Assembly: GCA_900466575.1 (NCBI GenBank)
Contig: UBMP01000021.1
Span: 1 to 62,616, forward strand
Origin: Hyphomicrobiales bacterium
GTDB lineage: Bacteria; Pseudomonadota; Alphaproteobacteria; Rhizobiales; Rhizobiaceae
Reading direction: 5' to 3'
Length of the DNA stretch: 62,616 nucleotides
Both the position numbers and the translations under genes were made by a program. Below the pieces are notes generated by a model, which worked only from the letters and a program-made list of their open reading frames with translations, was not told where the DNA came from and did not search any database. Numbering within the stretch: position 1 is the stretch's first letter; each line of letters begins with the position of its first letter. Below are positions 17,184-25,206 of this stretch, piece after piece.

Positions 17184-18202
17184 GCCGCCTGAACCGTATG
17201 AATATCCTGGTCGAAAAGGACCTCCGCGCGACCGTCAGGCTCGATCTGTCCGCCGTCGACTGCGTCGAGCAAGCCTTCGAGGCGCTCGCCACGAAACCGG
17301 TCGCCATGCCGCCGATCCTGCGCCTCGACATTCCCGAACATCGCGGCGAAGTGGACGTGAAGACGGCCTATGTGCCTGGTTTTGACGCCTTCGCCATCAA
17401 GGTCAGCCCCGGCTTCTTCGACAACCCTAAGCTCGGCCTGCCGAGCCTCAACGGGATGATGATTGTCCTCAGCGCAAAGACCGGTCTGGTCGAAGCGCTC
17501 CTCCTCGACAACGGCTACCTGACGGACGTGCGCACGGCCGCCGCCGGCGCCGTTGCCGCACGGCATTTGTCGCGCGAAGACGCCACGGTCGCGGCGATCT
17601 TCGGCGCGGGCATGCAGGCAAGACTGCAATTGGAAGCGCTGATGCTGGTGCGCGATATCCGCTCCGCCCGCATCTGGGCCCGCAATCATGCCAGGGCGCA
17701 AGAGTTTGCCGCGGATCTCGCGCGCACCCTCGGGATCGCTGTAGAGGCTGTCTCCGATCGCGCGCAGGCCGTACGCGGCGCAGACATCATCGTCACCACG
17801 ACGCCTGCCGAAAAGCCGATCCTCCTCGCCAATTGGCTGGAGCCCGGCCAGCATCTCACAGCCATGGGCTCCGATTCCGAACACAAGAACGAAATCGATC
17901 CGGCGGTGTTCGCACGCGCCATCTATGTCGCCGACCGCGTGACACAGACCCGCCTGCTTGGCGAATTGCACCATGCCATCGAATGCGGCGCAGTCGGACG
18001 GAACTGGCAGCCGGCGGAACTCGGCGCGGTCATCGCCGGCAAGGCGACGGGCCGGACGCAGGTGAGCGACATCACGTTTGCCGATCTCACGGGGACCGGT
18101 GTGCAGGACACGGCCATCGCCAATCTGGCGCTTGCCCGCGCAAGGAATATGGGGCGGGGCCAGATCATTGAAAACGACATCAACATGGGAGATGCAGCGT
18201 GA
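17180..18202 (+). CDS. eutC: Ornithine cyclodeaminase/mu-crystallin-family protein
   Basis: A 340-residue NAD(P)-binding protein of the ornithine cyclodeaminase/mu-crystallin family. LTDVRTAAAGAVAARHLS and the Rossmann segment VAAIFGAGMQARLQLEAL are characteristic. Cyclodeaminases remove an amino group with NAD-linked hydride shuttling. In ectoine clusters EutC is thought to work with EutB on hydroxyectoine. It overlaps both eutB and eutD by 4 nt, so all three are translationally coupled. Confidence 0.88.
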   Translation: MSRLNRMNILVEKDLRATVRLDLSAVDCVEQAFEALATKPVAMPPILRLDIPEHRGEVDVKTAYVPGFDAFAIKVSPGFFDNPKLGLPSLNGMMIVLSAKTGLVEALLLDNGYLTDVRTAAAGAVAARHLSREDATVAAIFGAGMQARLQLEALMLVRDIRSARIWARNHARAQEFAADLARTLGIAVEAVSDRAQAVRGADIIVTTTPAEKPILLANWLEPGQHLTAMGSDSEHKNEIDPAVFARAIYVADRVTQTRLLGELHHAIECGAVGRNWQPAELGAVIAGKATGRTQVSDITFADLTGTGVQDTAIANLALARARNMGRGQIIENDINMGDAA

Positions 18203-19377
18203 GCGTGACGCTGAACTTTACGCGCCAGGAATATGCCGGGCGCCTTGCCAAAACCCGCCTGGCGATGGAGGCGGCCGGACTCGATCTGCTGATCGTGACC
18301 GATCCGTCGAACATGCACTGGCTCACCGGCTATGACGGTTGGTCCTTCTATGTGCATCAATGCGTGCTGGTGCCGCCGACCGGCGAGCCGATCTGGTACG
18401 GCCGCAAGCAGGATGCCAATGGCGCGAAGCGCACCGCCTATCTCGACCATGCCAATATCATCGGCTATCCCGACCACTACGTCCAGTCCACGGAGCGCCA
18501 TCCGATGGATCTGCTCTCGCAGATCATCGAGGAACGCAGATGGTCAAAAGCCGTCATCGGCGTCGAGATGGACAACTACTATTTCTCGGCGGCGGCCTAC
18601 GCCTCCCTTCAGGCTCACCTGCCGAATGCCCGCTTCAAGGACGCCGCAGGCCTCGTAAACTGGCAGCGCGCCGTCAAGAGCCCAACCGAGCTCGACTACA
18701 TGCGCAAGGCTGGCAAGATCGTCGAGCTGATGCACAAGCGCATCGTCGACGTTGTCGAACCCGGAATGCGCAAATGCGACCTGGTGGCGGAGATTTATGA
18801 CGCCGGCATCCGCGGGACATCAGAGTTCGGCGGCGACTATCCGGCCATCGTTCCCTTGCTTCCGTCGGGCGCGGACGCCTCCGCACCGCATCTCACCTGG
18901 GACGACAAGCCGATGCGTTCAGGAGAAGGTACGTTCTTCGAGATCGCCGGGGCCTACAAACGCTATCATTGCCCCCTGTCGCGCACCGTGTTCCTCGGCA
19001 AGCCGACGCAAGCATTCCTCGATGCCGAGAAGGCCACGCTGGAGGGCATGGAGGCAGGGCTTGCCGCTGCAAGACCCGGCAATACTTGCGAGGATATCGC
19101 CAACGCCTTCTTCGCCGTGCTCAAGAAGTACGGAATCGTCAAGGACAACCGCACCGGCTATCCGATCGGGCTTTCCTATCCGCCAGACTGGGGCGAACGC
19201 ACCATGAGCCTGCGTCCGGGCGATCGCACGGAGTTGAAACCGGGTATGACGTTCCACTTCATGACCGGCCTGTGGCTCGAGGACATGGGGCTGGAAATCA
19301 CGGAAAGCATCGCGATCACTGAAACAGGCGTCGAATGCCTGTCGAACGCGCCGCGCCAACTTTTCGTCAAGGGCTGA
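18199..19377 (+). CDS. eutD: Ectoine hydrolase, M24-peptidase fold
   Basis: A 392-residue creatinase/aminopeptidase-P-fold protein, also called DoeA. The N-terminal creatinase-type domain (LDLLIVTDPSNMHWLTGYDG) precedes the pita-bread domain (KSPTELDYMRKAGKIVELMH). It hydrolyses the ectoine ring to N-acetyl-diaminobutyrate. Several residues that bind metals in M24 peptidases are changed, for example SRTVFLG and GLSYPPDWGER, where peptidases have metal-binding histidines. Start is GTG overlapping eutC by 4 nt. Context with EutE next door makes the assignment firm. Confidence 0.93.
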   Translation: MSVTLNFTRQEYAGRLAKTRLAMEAAGLDLLIVTDPSNMHWLTGYDGWSFYVHQCVLVPPTGEPIWYGRKQDANGAKRTAYLDHANIIGYPDHYVQSTERHPMDLLSQIIEERRWSKAVIGVEMDNYYFSAAAYASLQAHLPNARFKDAAGLVNWQRAVKSPTELDYMRKAGKIVELMHKRIVDVVEPGMRKCDLVAEIYDAGIRGTSEFGGDYPAIVPLLPSGADASAPHLTWDDKPMRSGEGTFFEIAGAYKRYHCPLSRTVFLGKPTQAFLDAEKATLEGMEAGLAAARPGNTCEDIANAFFAVLKKYGIVKDNRTGYPIGLSYPPDWGERTMSLRPGDRTELKPGMTFHFMTGLWLEDMGLEITESIAITETGVECLSNAPRQLFVKG

Positions 19378-19381
19378 GGCC

Positions 19382-20395
19382 ATGCAGAACAGCCAGCTTC
19401 GCCCGTCACCCATAACGCCCACCGTCGATTTCGACGCCAGAGGCATGCAGCACGGCCACCTGCGCCTCCCCTACAGCCGCGACGATAGCGCCTGGGGATC
19501 TGTGATGATCCCCATATGCGTGATCGCCAATGGCGAAGGCCCGACCGCCCTCATGACCGGCGCCAATCACGGTGACGAATACGAAGGCCCGGCAGCGCTT
19601 TTCGAACTGGCGCAGACGCTCGATCCGGCGCGAGTGAACGGGCGTGTCATCATCGTGCCGGCGCTCAATTATCCAGCCTTCCGGGCCGGCACGCGCACCT
19701 CGCCGATCGATCGCGGCAACCTCAACCGCAGTTTTCCCGGGTGCCCGGACGGAACGGTGACGGAAAAGATCGCCGACTTCGTGACGCGCCATCTGGTTCC
19801 GCTGGCCGATATCGTTCTCGATTTTCATTCGGGCGGCAAGACACTGGATTTCCTGCCCTATGCGGCAGCCCACGAATTGCCCGACAAGGCCCAGGAAACA
19901 CGCTGCTTCGCTGCCGTGGCGGCCTTCGCGGCGCCTTATTCGATGAAGATGCTGGAGATCGACGCTGTCGGAATGCTGGATACCACCGTCGAGGAGATGG
20001 GAAAGGTGTTCGTCACCACCGAGCTCGGCGGCGCCGGCACTGCCAGCGCAAGGTCGATCGAGATCGCCAGGCGCGGCAGCAGCAACCTGTTGCACCATGC
20101 CGGCATCCTGAAGGGCGCCCCCGACCTTCGCCCGACGCGCTGGCTGGACATGCCATCCAGCGACTGCTTCACCTTTGCCGAGGACGACGGGCTGATCGCC
20201 TTCACGCGCGATCTCGGCGAGCCGGTGAAGAAGAACGACACCATCGCCAGGGTCTATCATCTTGGCAGGACCGGCCTTGCGCCGATTGACTACCGCGCCG
20301 CCATGGATGGTGTGCTTGCGGCACGCCACGTTCCCGGCCTGATCAAGGCCGGCGACTGCCTGTCCGTCATCGCGACGATTACGGAAAACACCTGA
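19382..20395 (+). CDS. eutE: N-acetyl-diaminobutyrate deacetylase
   Basis: A 337-residue zinc deacetylase of the succinylglutamate desuccinylase/aspartoacylase family, also called DoeB. The zinc motif is GANHGDEYEGP near residue 60 (H and E ligands), with a third histidine in DFHSGGKTLDFLP. It removes acetate from N-acetyl-2,4-diaminobutyrate, giving diaminobutyrate for the DoeD transaminase. It begins 4 nt after eutD. Confidence 0.93.
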   Translation: MQNSQLRPSPITPTVDFDARGMQHGHLRLPYSRDDSAWGSVMIPICVIANGEGPTALMTGANHGDEYEGPAALFELAQTLDPARVNGRVIIVPALNYPAFRAGTRTSPIDRGNLNRSFPGCPDGTVTEKIADFVTRHLVPLADIVLDFHSGGKTLDFLPYAAAHELPDKAQETRCFAAVAAFAAPYSMKMLEIDAVGMLDTTVEEMGKVFVTTELGGAGTASARSIEIARRGSSNLLHHAGILKGAPDLRPTRWLDMPSSDCFTFAEDDGLIAFTRDLGEPVKKNDTIARVYHLGRTGLAPIDYRAAMDGVLAARHVPGLIKAGDCLSVIATITENT

Positions 20396-20458
20396 AAATC
20401 CAACCCTCGCGAGATCTGAAAACAGACCGCAAGAACCTAAAAACCAGAGGAGATTCAC

Positions 20459-21310
20459 ATGCGTATCACATCTGTTACCGGGCTTTGCGCCCTTACCCTC
20501 GTCCTCGGCGTGACGTCCGCCAGCGCCTTGACCCTGGAAGAGGTCAAGAAGCAGGGCTATATCCGCGCGGCAACCGCCAATGAAGTGCCCTATTCCTATA
20601 TGCAGCCGGATGGCACGTCCGCGGGTATCGGCCCCGACGTTGCCAATGCAGTCCTGAAATCCATCGGGATCACGGAAGTCAATTGGACCGTCACCCCTTT
20701 CGGCACGCTGATACCGGGCCTGAAAGCCGGTCGCTTCGATTTTGCGGCCGCCGAGCAGAACATCTCCCCGGAACGCTGCAAGCAGGTTTCATTCACGGAA
20801 CCGAACTCGTCCTATGGTGAAGGGCTGCTGGTCAAGAAAGGCAATCCGAAAGGCCTGAAGACCTACGCCGACATCGCCAAGGACCCTTCGCTGAAGGTGG
20901 CCGTCGTCTCCGGCGCCAACAATGTCGATTTCCTGCGCGCCGTCGGCGTCAAGGATGACCAGATCGTCTTCATCCAGGCGAATGCCGACGCTATTCCGAC
21001 CGTGCAGAGCCGCGTCGACGCCTATGCCGCCACCGAGCTGACCGTTTCGGCCCTCGCCAAGGATCAGGCGAATGTCGAGCAGGTCAAGCCTTTCGAGGAC
21101 CCGATCGTCAAGGGTGCCCCGGTGCGCAACTATGGTGGCTTCGCGTTCCGTCCGGAAGACAAGGAGTTGCGCGACGCATTCAATGCTGCTCTCGTAAAAT
21201 TCCGCAAGACGGATGAATACAAGAAAATCCTGATCAAATACGGGCTTTCCGAAAAGAGCATCGAGGCAGCGGCGGCAAAGACCGTTGCTGATCTCTGCGC
21301 CGGCAAGTAA
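20459..21310 (+). CDS. ehuB: Ectoine/hydroxyectoine-binding periplasmic protein
   Basis: A 283-residue family 3 solute-binding protein with an N-terminal signal peptide (hydrophobic run then TSASALT near residue 22). The lobe starts LEEVKKQGYIRAATANEVPY. EhuB of Sinorhizobium meliloti delivers ectoine and hydroxyectoine to the EhuCD permease. A strong AGAGGAG ribosome site precedes the ATG. The 54-nt gap before ehuC contains no obvious strong hairpin. Confidence 0.93.
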   Translation: MRITSVTGLCALTLVLGVTSASALTLEEVKKQGYIRAATANEVPYSYMQPDGTSAGIGPDVANAVLKSIGITEVNWTVTPFGTLIPGLKAGRFDFAAAEQNISPERCKQVSFTEPNSSYGEGLLVKKGNPKGLKTYADIAKDPSLKVAVVSGANNVDFLRAVGVKDDQIVFIQANADAIPTVQSRVDAYAATELTVSALAKDQANVEQVKPFEDPIVKGAPVRNYGGFAFRPEDKELRDAFNAALVKFRKTDEYKKILIKYGLSEKSIEAAAAKTVADLCAGK

Positions 21311-21370
21311 GGGCCAGGGCGCCCGGTCAGCGCCGGGCGCCACGCCGTATCGAACCGCGGAGAAGTGCGA

Positions 21371-22036
21371 ATGAACTGGACAGCCTATCTGCCGATGCTC
21401 TGGCATGGCGCCATGGTCACGATGACGATCACGCTGGCGGCGATCGTCATTGGGGCGGCGCTGGCCTTTTTCTTCGGCATCCTGCGGGTCGAGGGCGGGC
21501 CGATCCTCTCCCGGATCGCCCTTTGCTACACAGAGGTGTTTCGGGGAACCTCGCTGTTCGTTCAGCTCTTCTGGTTTTATTATGCGTTACCCCTTGTCGG
21601 CCTGAGTCTTTCTCCGACCACGACGGGTATTCTCGTGCTGGCCGCCCATGCCGGCGGATATGGTGCGGAAATCGTGCGCGGCGCCCTTTCATCCGTCTCC
21701 ACACAGCAACTCGAAGCTGCCCGCGCGTTGAATTTCAGCCGGATCCAGACGCTATTTCGGATTTCTCTGCCGCAAGCGGTTGTCGAGATGATGCCGGCAT
21801 TCGGCAACCTGGCCATCGAGACGCTGAAGCTCTCCTCGCTGGTGTCGCTGATCTCGATCGCCGATCTGACATTTGCGGCGCAGTCGATCCGCAACATCAC
21901 CCTGAACAGCGCCAGCATCTATTCCATCACGCTCGTCTGCTACTTCGCGATGTCGCTTGTCCTGATGGCCGTGATCCGGGTGATCGAAACCTTCGTGCGG
22001 CGCGGCAACGTGTTCCCGCGCGGAGCCCAGTTTTGA
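21371..22036 (+). CDS. ehuC: Ectoine ABC transporter permease
   Basis: A 221-residue polar-amino-acid-type ABC permease (His/Glu/Gln/Arg family). The first helix is WHGAMVTMTITLAAIVIGAA, and the cytoplasmic EAA-like loop is SVSTQQLEAARALNFSRIQ. A GTG at 21365 is open in frame, but CGGAGAAG before the ATG at 21371 selects the latter. It forms the channel with EhuD. Confidence 0.92.
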   Translation: MNWTAYLPMLWHGAMVTMTITLAAIVIGAALAFFFGILRVEGGPILSRIALCYTEVFRGTSLFVQLFWFYYALPLVGLSLSPTTTGILVLAAHAGGYGAEIVRGALSSVSTQQLEAARALNFSRIQTLFRISLPQAVVEMMPAFGNLAIETLKLSSLVSLISIADLTFAAQSIRNITLNSASIYSITLVCYFAMSLVLMAVIRVIETFVRRGNVFPRGAQF

Positions 22037-22049
22037 GGATGGATTCGCC

Positions 22050-22742
22050 ATGATGTACGGTTACGAATGGGATACGACCACTTGGCTCACCTACACGACG
22101 TCGATCCTGCCGATCATCCTGATCGGCCTGACCGTCACGCTGAAAGCGGCCGCCGCCGGCTTTGCCATTGCACTGGTGCTCGGGCTTGTCTTTGCCCTTC
22201 TTCGCCGCAGCCGTGTCACGGTGATTTCCTGGGCGACTGCGCTCGTGGTTGAGTTCCTGCGCGATACACCGCTTCTCGTGCAGTTGTTCTTTCTCTATTA
22301 CGTCCTGCCCGATTTCGGCATCGTGCTGCCGGCCTTTCTCACCGGCGCGCTCGCGCTTGGCCTGCAATATGCGGCCTATACGTCGGAAGTCTATCGCGGC
22401 GGTATCGAGGCCGTGCCCTATGGGCAATGGGAGGCCGCAACGGCGCTCAACCTGACGCGCATGCAGACCTATCGGGATGTCATCATTCCGCAGACAATCC
22501 CGCGCATCGTCCCTACGATGGGCAACTACCTCGTCGCCATGATCAAGGAGACGCCGGTTCTGTCCGTTGTAACCGTGCTTGAGATGATGGGCCTTGCCAA
22601 CATGATTGGCGAGCGCACCTTCGAATACCTCGTCCCGCTGACGCTGGTCGGCCTGATCTTTCTCCTTCTCACGCTTGTCTGCTCGGCGGGTCTCCACCGC
22701 CTGCAGAAAGCTCTTCCAAAAGCAGGGATTCCGCTGCGATGA
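22050..22742 (+). CDS. ehuD: Ectoine ABC transporter permease
   Basis: A 230-residue ABC permease and paralog of EhuC. It has the leading hydrophobic segment [20 protein letters not shown] and the EAA loop [19 protein letters not shown]. Start has two adjacent ATGs (22050, 22053). Its stop overlaps the ehuA start (ATGA), so permease and ATPase are coupled. Confidence 0.92.
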   Translation: MMYGYEWDTTTWLTYTTSILPIILIGLTVTLKAAAAGFAIALVLGLVFALLRRSRVTVISWATALVVEFLRDTPLLVQLFFLYYVLPDFGIVLPAFLTGALALGLQYAAYTSEVYRGGIEAVPYGQWEAATALNLTRMQTYRDVIIPQTIPRIVPTMGNYLVAMIKETPVLSVVTVLEMMGLANMIGERTFEYLVPLTLVGLIFLLLTLVCSAGLHRLQKALPKAGIPLR

Positions 22743-23518
22743 CCGATAATGCGCCCCGACCCATCATCGAATTTACCGGCGTCACGAAGCGCTTCGGTAA
22801 TCTCACCGTGCTGGACGATTTCAATTTCAGCGTTGCGAAGGGCGAAAAGGTAACGTTGATCGGGCCGTCTGGCTCTGGCAAGTCGACCGTGCTGCGCATC
22901 CTCATGACGCTTGAACCGTTCCAGGAAGGAACGCTGACGCTCGCGGGAACCTCCTACCACGAGCCTGGCGCCAAGGGCCGCTTCCAGGCCTCAGAAAGGC
23001 ACCTGCGCCAAATCCGCAATCACGTGGGCATGGTGTTCCAGAGCTTCAATCTCTTTCCGCACATGACCGTCCTGCGCAACGTGGTCGAAGCACCGGTGCG
23101 AGTCCTGGGGATGGCGCGCGAAGAAGCTGAAGCGCGCGCAACCGAGTTGCTCCAGATGGTGGGTCTGGCGGACAAGAAGGATCACTATCCGGCGCAGCTT
23201 TCCGGCGGACAGCAGCAGCGCGTCGCGATCGCCCGTGCGCTGGCCATGCGGCCGCGCGTTCTGCTTTTCGACGAACCGACATCGGCACTGGACCCGCAGC
23301 TGGTCGGGGAGGTCCTGTCGGTCATTCGCGGCCTTGCCCACGAACACGACCTGACAATGCTGCTCGTCACTCACGAAATGCGTTTCGCCCGCGAAGTGTC
23401 GGATCGGGTGTGCTTCTTCGACAAGGGCCGTATTTGCGAGCAGGGAGCACCGGAACAGATTTTCGGCGCACCCCGGCAGGAGCGCACGCGTGAGTTTCTG
23501 TCATCGATTTTGGGTTAA
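22739..23518 (+). CDS. ehuA: Ectoine ABC transporter ATPase
   Basis: A 259-residue amino-acid-type ABC ATPase. Walker A is GPSGSGKST, the signature is LSGGQQQR, Walker B is [11 protein letters not shown], and the H-loop lies in [16 protein letters not shown]. It powers EhuBCD uptake. It ends the nine-gene eut/ehu run; the unusual order, transporter last, differs from S. meliloti, where ehu genes come first. Confidence 0.94.
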   Translation: MTDNAPRPIIEFTGVTKRFGNLTVLDDFNFSVAKGEKVTLIGPSGSGKSTVLRILMTLEPFQEGTLTLAGTSYHEPGAKGRFQASERHLRQIRNHVGMVFQSFNLFPHMTVLRNVVEAPVRVLGMAREEAEARATELLQMVGLADKKDHYPAQLSGGQQQRVAIARALAMRPRVLLFDEPTSALDPQLVGEVLSVIRGLAHEHDLTMLLVTHEMRFAREVSDRVCFFDKGRICEQGAPEQIFGAPRQERTREFLSSILG

Positions 23519-23637
23519 GCAAAGGGCTCAGCCAAACCTGAAATCGTCACCGTAGGAAGCGCGAGCTCAGCGTCATGACGGACCAGCCAGACTAAAACGC
23601 TTTCATCGGGAGATTTTCGCAGTGTCTCTAATCCACA
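23519..23637. other. Gap after ehuA
   Basis: No gene or clear terminator seen. With the small uncertain frame that follows, about 300 bp separate ehuA from the EAL gene. Confidence 0.4.
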
Positions 23638-23790
23638 TTAGCTGGTTCTGACCTGTCCCTGCCGGCCGGCCGGCGCGGTGCTGTCCTGTCCGGCACCTTG
23701 CTCGACGATTTCCGCAGACAGACCGACCAGATCGACGGCATGAGCAAGCTCATCGGCAGTTCTGACAAAATTCCGGAGAAGGGCGAGCAT
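23638..23790 (-). CDS. Small hypothetical protein after the EAL gene
   Basis: A 50-codon frame starting MLALLRNFVRTADELAHAVD and ending in an alanine/glutamine/glycine-rich tail. Its frame is also open for 10 codons before the ATG, back toward the EAL stop. It lies 28 nt downstream of that gene on the same strand. There is no clear ribosome site and no family is recognised. It may be a short helical protein co-transcribed with the EAL gene, or the tail of a lost gene. Confidence 0.3.
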   Translation of the reverse strand: MLALLRNFVRTADELAHAVDLVGLSAEIVEQGAGQDSTAPAGRQGQVRTS

Positions 23791-23818
23791 GCGCCTGATC
23801 GTGGCTGAAGCGGCGCCC

Positions 23819-24598
23819 TTAAAGCGGCTTCGGAATTCTCTGCTCGGCCAGCAGCGCGGTCAGCGCTTCCGGGTCCATCGCCTTGTGGAAATACCAGCCC
23901 TGCATGTAGTGGCAACCGGCAAGTTTGAGCATCCGCCACTGGTCCTCGCTCTCGATGCCTTCGGCGGTGATCTTGAGGCCGACGGCGCGGGCCAGCGCCA
24001 CGACGGCATGGACAATTGCAGTCGACTTGATCTCGCCCAGCCCGTCGACAAAGGATTTGTCGATCTTGAGCTTGTCGACCGGCATCTTGAGAAGATAGGT
24101 CAGCGACGAGAACCCGGTTCCGAAATCATCAAGCGCAATTCTGAAGCCTGCGGCGCGAAGCTGGTTGATGTTCCGGTTGGCGGCCTCGAAATCCTCGATA
24201 TAGGAGCTTTCGACGACTTCGAGCTCGATCTGCTTTGCCGGCACGCCGACCGCCTTCACCATCTCGATCAGGCGCGGGGCGAGCTCGGGGTCACGAAATC
24301 TGCCAGCAGACAGATTGATGCCTATGGAAAGGCCCGGCCAGCGCAACGCGTCACGGCAGGCGCGCTCGGCAATCCACCAGTCGAGCACGGCGACCTGGCC
24401 GGTTTCTTCCACATGAGCCAGCACATCCGCCGTGTTCCGCAACGTCTCTGTCGGCTGAAGAACCCGCAGCAGCGCTTCGGCCGCGGCCACCATCTTGCCG
24501 TCTGCTGTCATCTGCGGCTGATAATGCAGCGTCAGATTATCGAAAATGCCGTCCTGCACTGGGAAACCCGCGTTTCTATTGTCGTGCTTCGGAGCCAT
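23819..24598 (-). CDS. EAL-domain cyclic-di-GMP phosphodiesterase
   Basis: About 259 residues consisting almost only of an EAL domain. The catalytic set is present: AEALLR (EAL motif), NLSAGRF, IELEVVES, ALDDFGTGFSSL (DDFG), LKIDKSFV, AEGIES and MQGWYFHKAM. It should hydrolyse c-di-GMP to pGpG. A GTG at 24625 would extend it by 9 residues. Either way it overlaps the upstream receiver gene in a different frame, so the two form a coupled response-regulator pair rather than a single REC-EAL protein. Confidence 0.88.
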   Translation of the reverse strand: MAPKHDNRNAGFPVQDGIFDNLTLHYQPQMTADGKMVAAAEALLRVLQPTETLRNTADVLAHVEETGQVAVLDWWIAERACRDALRWPGLSIGINLSAGRFRDPELAPRLIEMVKAVGVPAKQIELEVVESSYIEDFEAANRNINQLRAAGFRIALDDFGTGFSSLTYLLKMPVDKLKIDKSFVDGLGEIKSTAIVHAVVALARAVGLKITAEGIESEDQWRMLKLAGCHYMQGWYFHKAMDPEALTALLAEQRIPKPL

Positions 24599-25061
24599 AC
24601 CCGGCTGCTTCGGCACTCGCGTCACCCCCGACAGCCATCAAGGCGCGATGCGCCCGGACCATGAACCGGACCTGATGCGACAGAAGCCGCCAGTTGACCG
24701 GCTTGCACATGAAGGCCGTGGCGCCTGCTGCATAGGCCGCATCGATCGAGGGAATGTCCTCGTTGCCGGTGATCACCATGATCGGCAGGCTGTCATACCG
24801 CGGCTGGCTGCGGAGCAGCGCCACAAGTTCGATCCCGCTCATACCGGGCATGTCTACATCGACCAGCAACGCGCCATAGTTTTTTGCCTCCAGACGTTCG
24901 AGCCCGGCCTCCGCACAGTCCGCCGTTTCCACCGAGACGTTTGGAGTCGTCATGTATACGGAGCAGAATTCCCGCTGGATGGGATCGTCGTCCACGGCGA
25001 GTATCTGTAGCGTTTCAGTTTCGACATAATCGAATTTTTCATTTCTCGCGACAGTCGCCAT
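24576..25061 (-). CDS. Single-domain response regulator (CheY-like)
   Basis: A 161-residue receiver protein. The acidic pocket is VDDDP near residue 23, the phospho-acceptor is in LLVDVDMPGMSG, the T is in MVITGNED, and the lysine is in FMCKPVNW. No output domain follows within the frame. Because the EAL gene overlaps its end, it probably passes a signal to the phosphodiesterase. The divergent hybrid kinase at 25207 is the natural phosphodonor. Confidence 0.88.
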   Translation of the reverse strand: MATVARNEKFDYVETETLQILAVDDDPIQREFCSVYMTTPNVSVETADCAEAGLERLEAKNYGALLVDVDMPGMSGIELVALLRSQPRYDSLPIMVITGNEDIPSIDAAYAAGATAFMCKPVNWRLLSHQVRFMVRAHRALMAVGGDASAEAAGYGSEARQ

Positions 25062-25206
25062 TTCAACTCACAGTCCAGTAATGCATGCATGCCATCAGCA
25101 GCGCGTGAACAAACGCGCTGAACCGAATCCGCCAGGATGTACCGCATCATACCCCCCAAATGATAAGGGTTTGTAAGGACGCTTCATCTACTTTTCCATA
25201 AACCGT

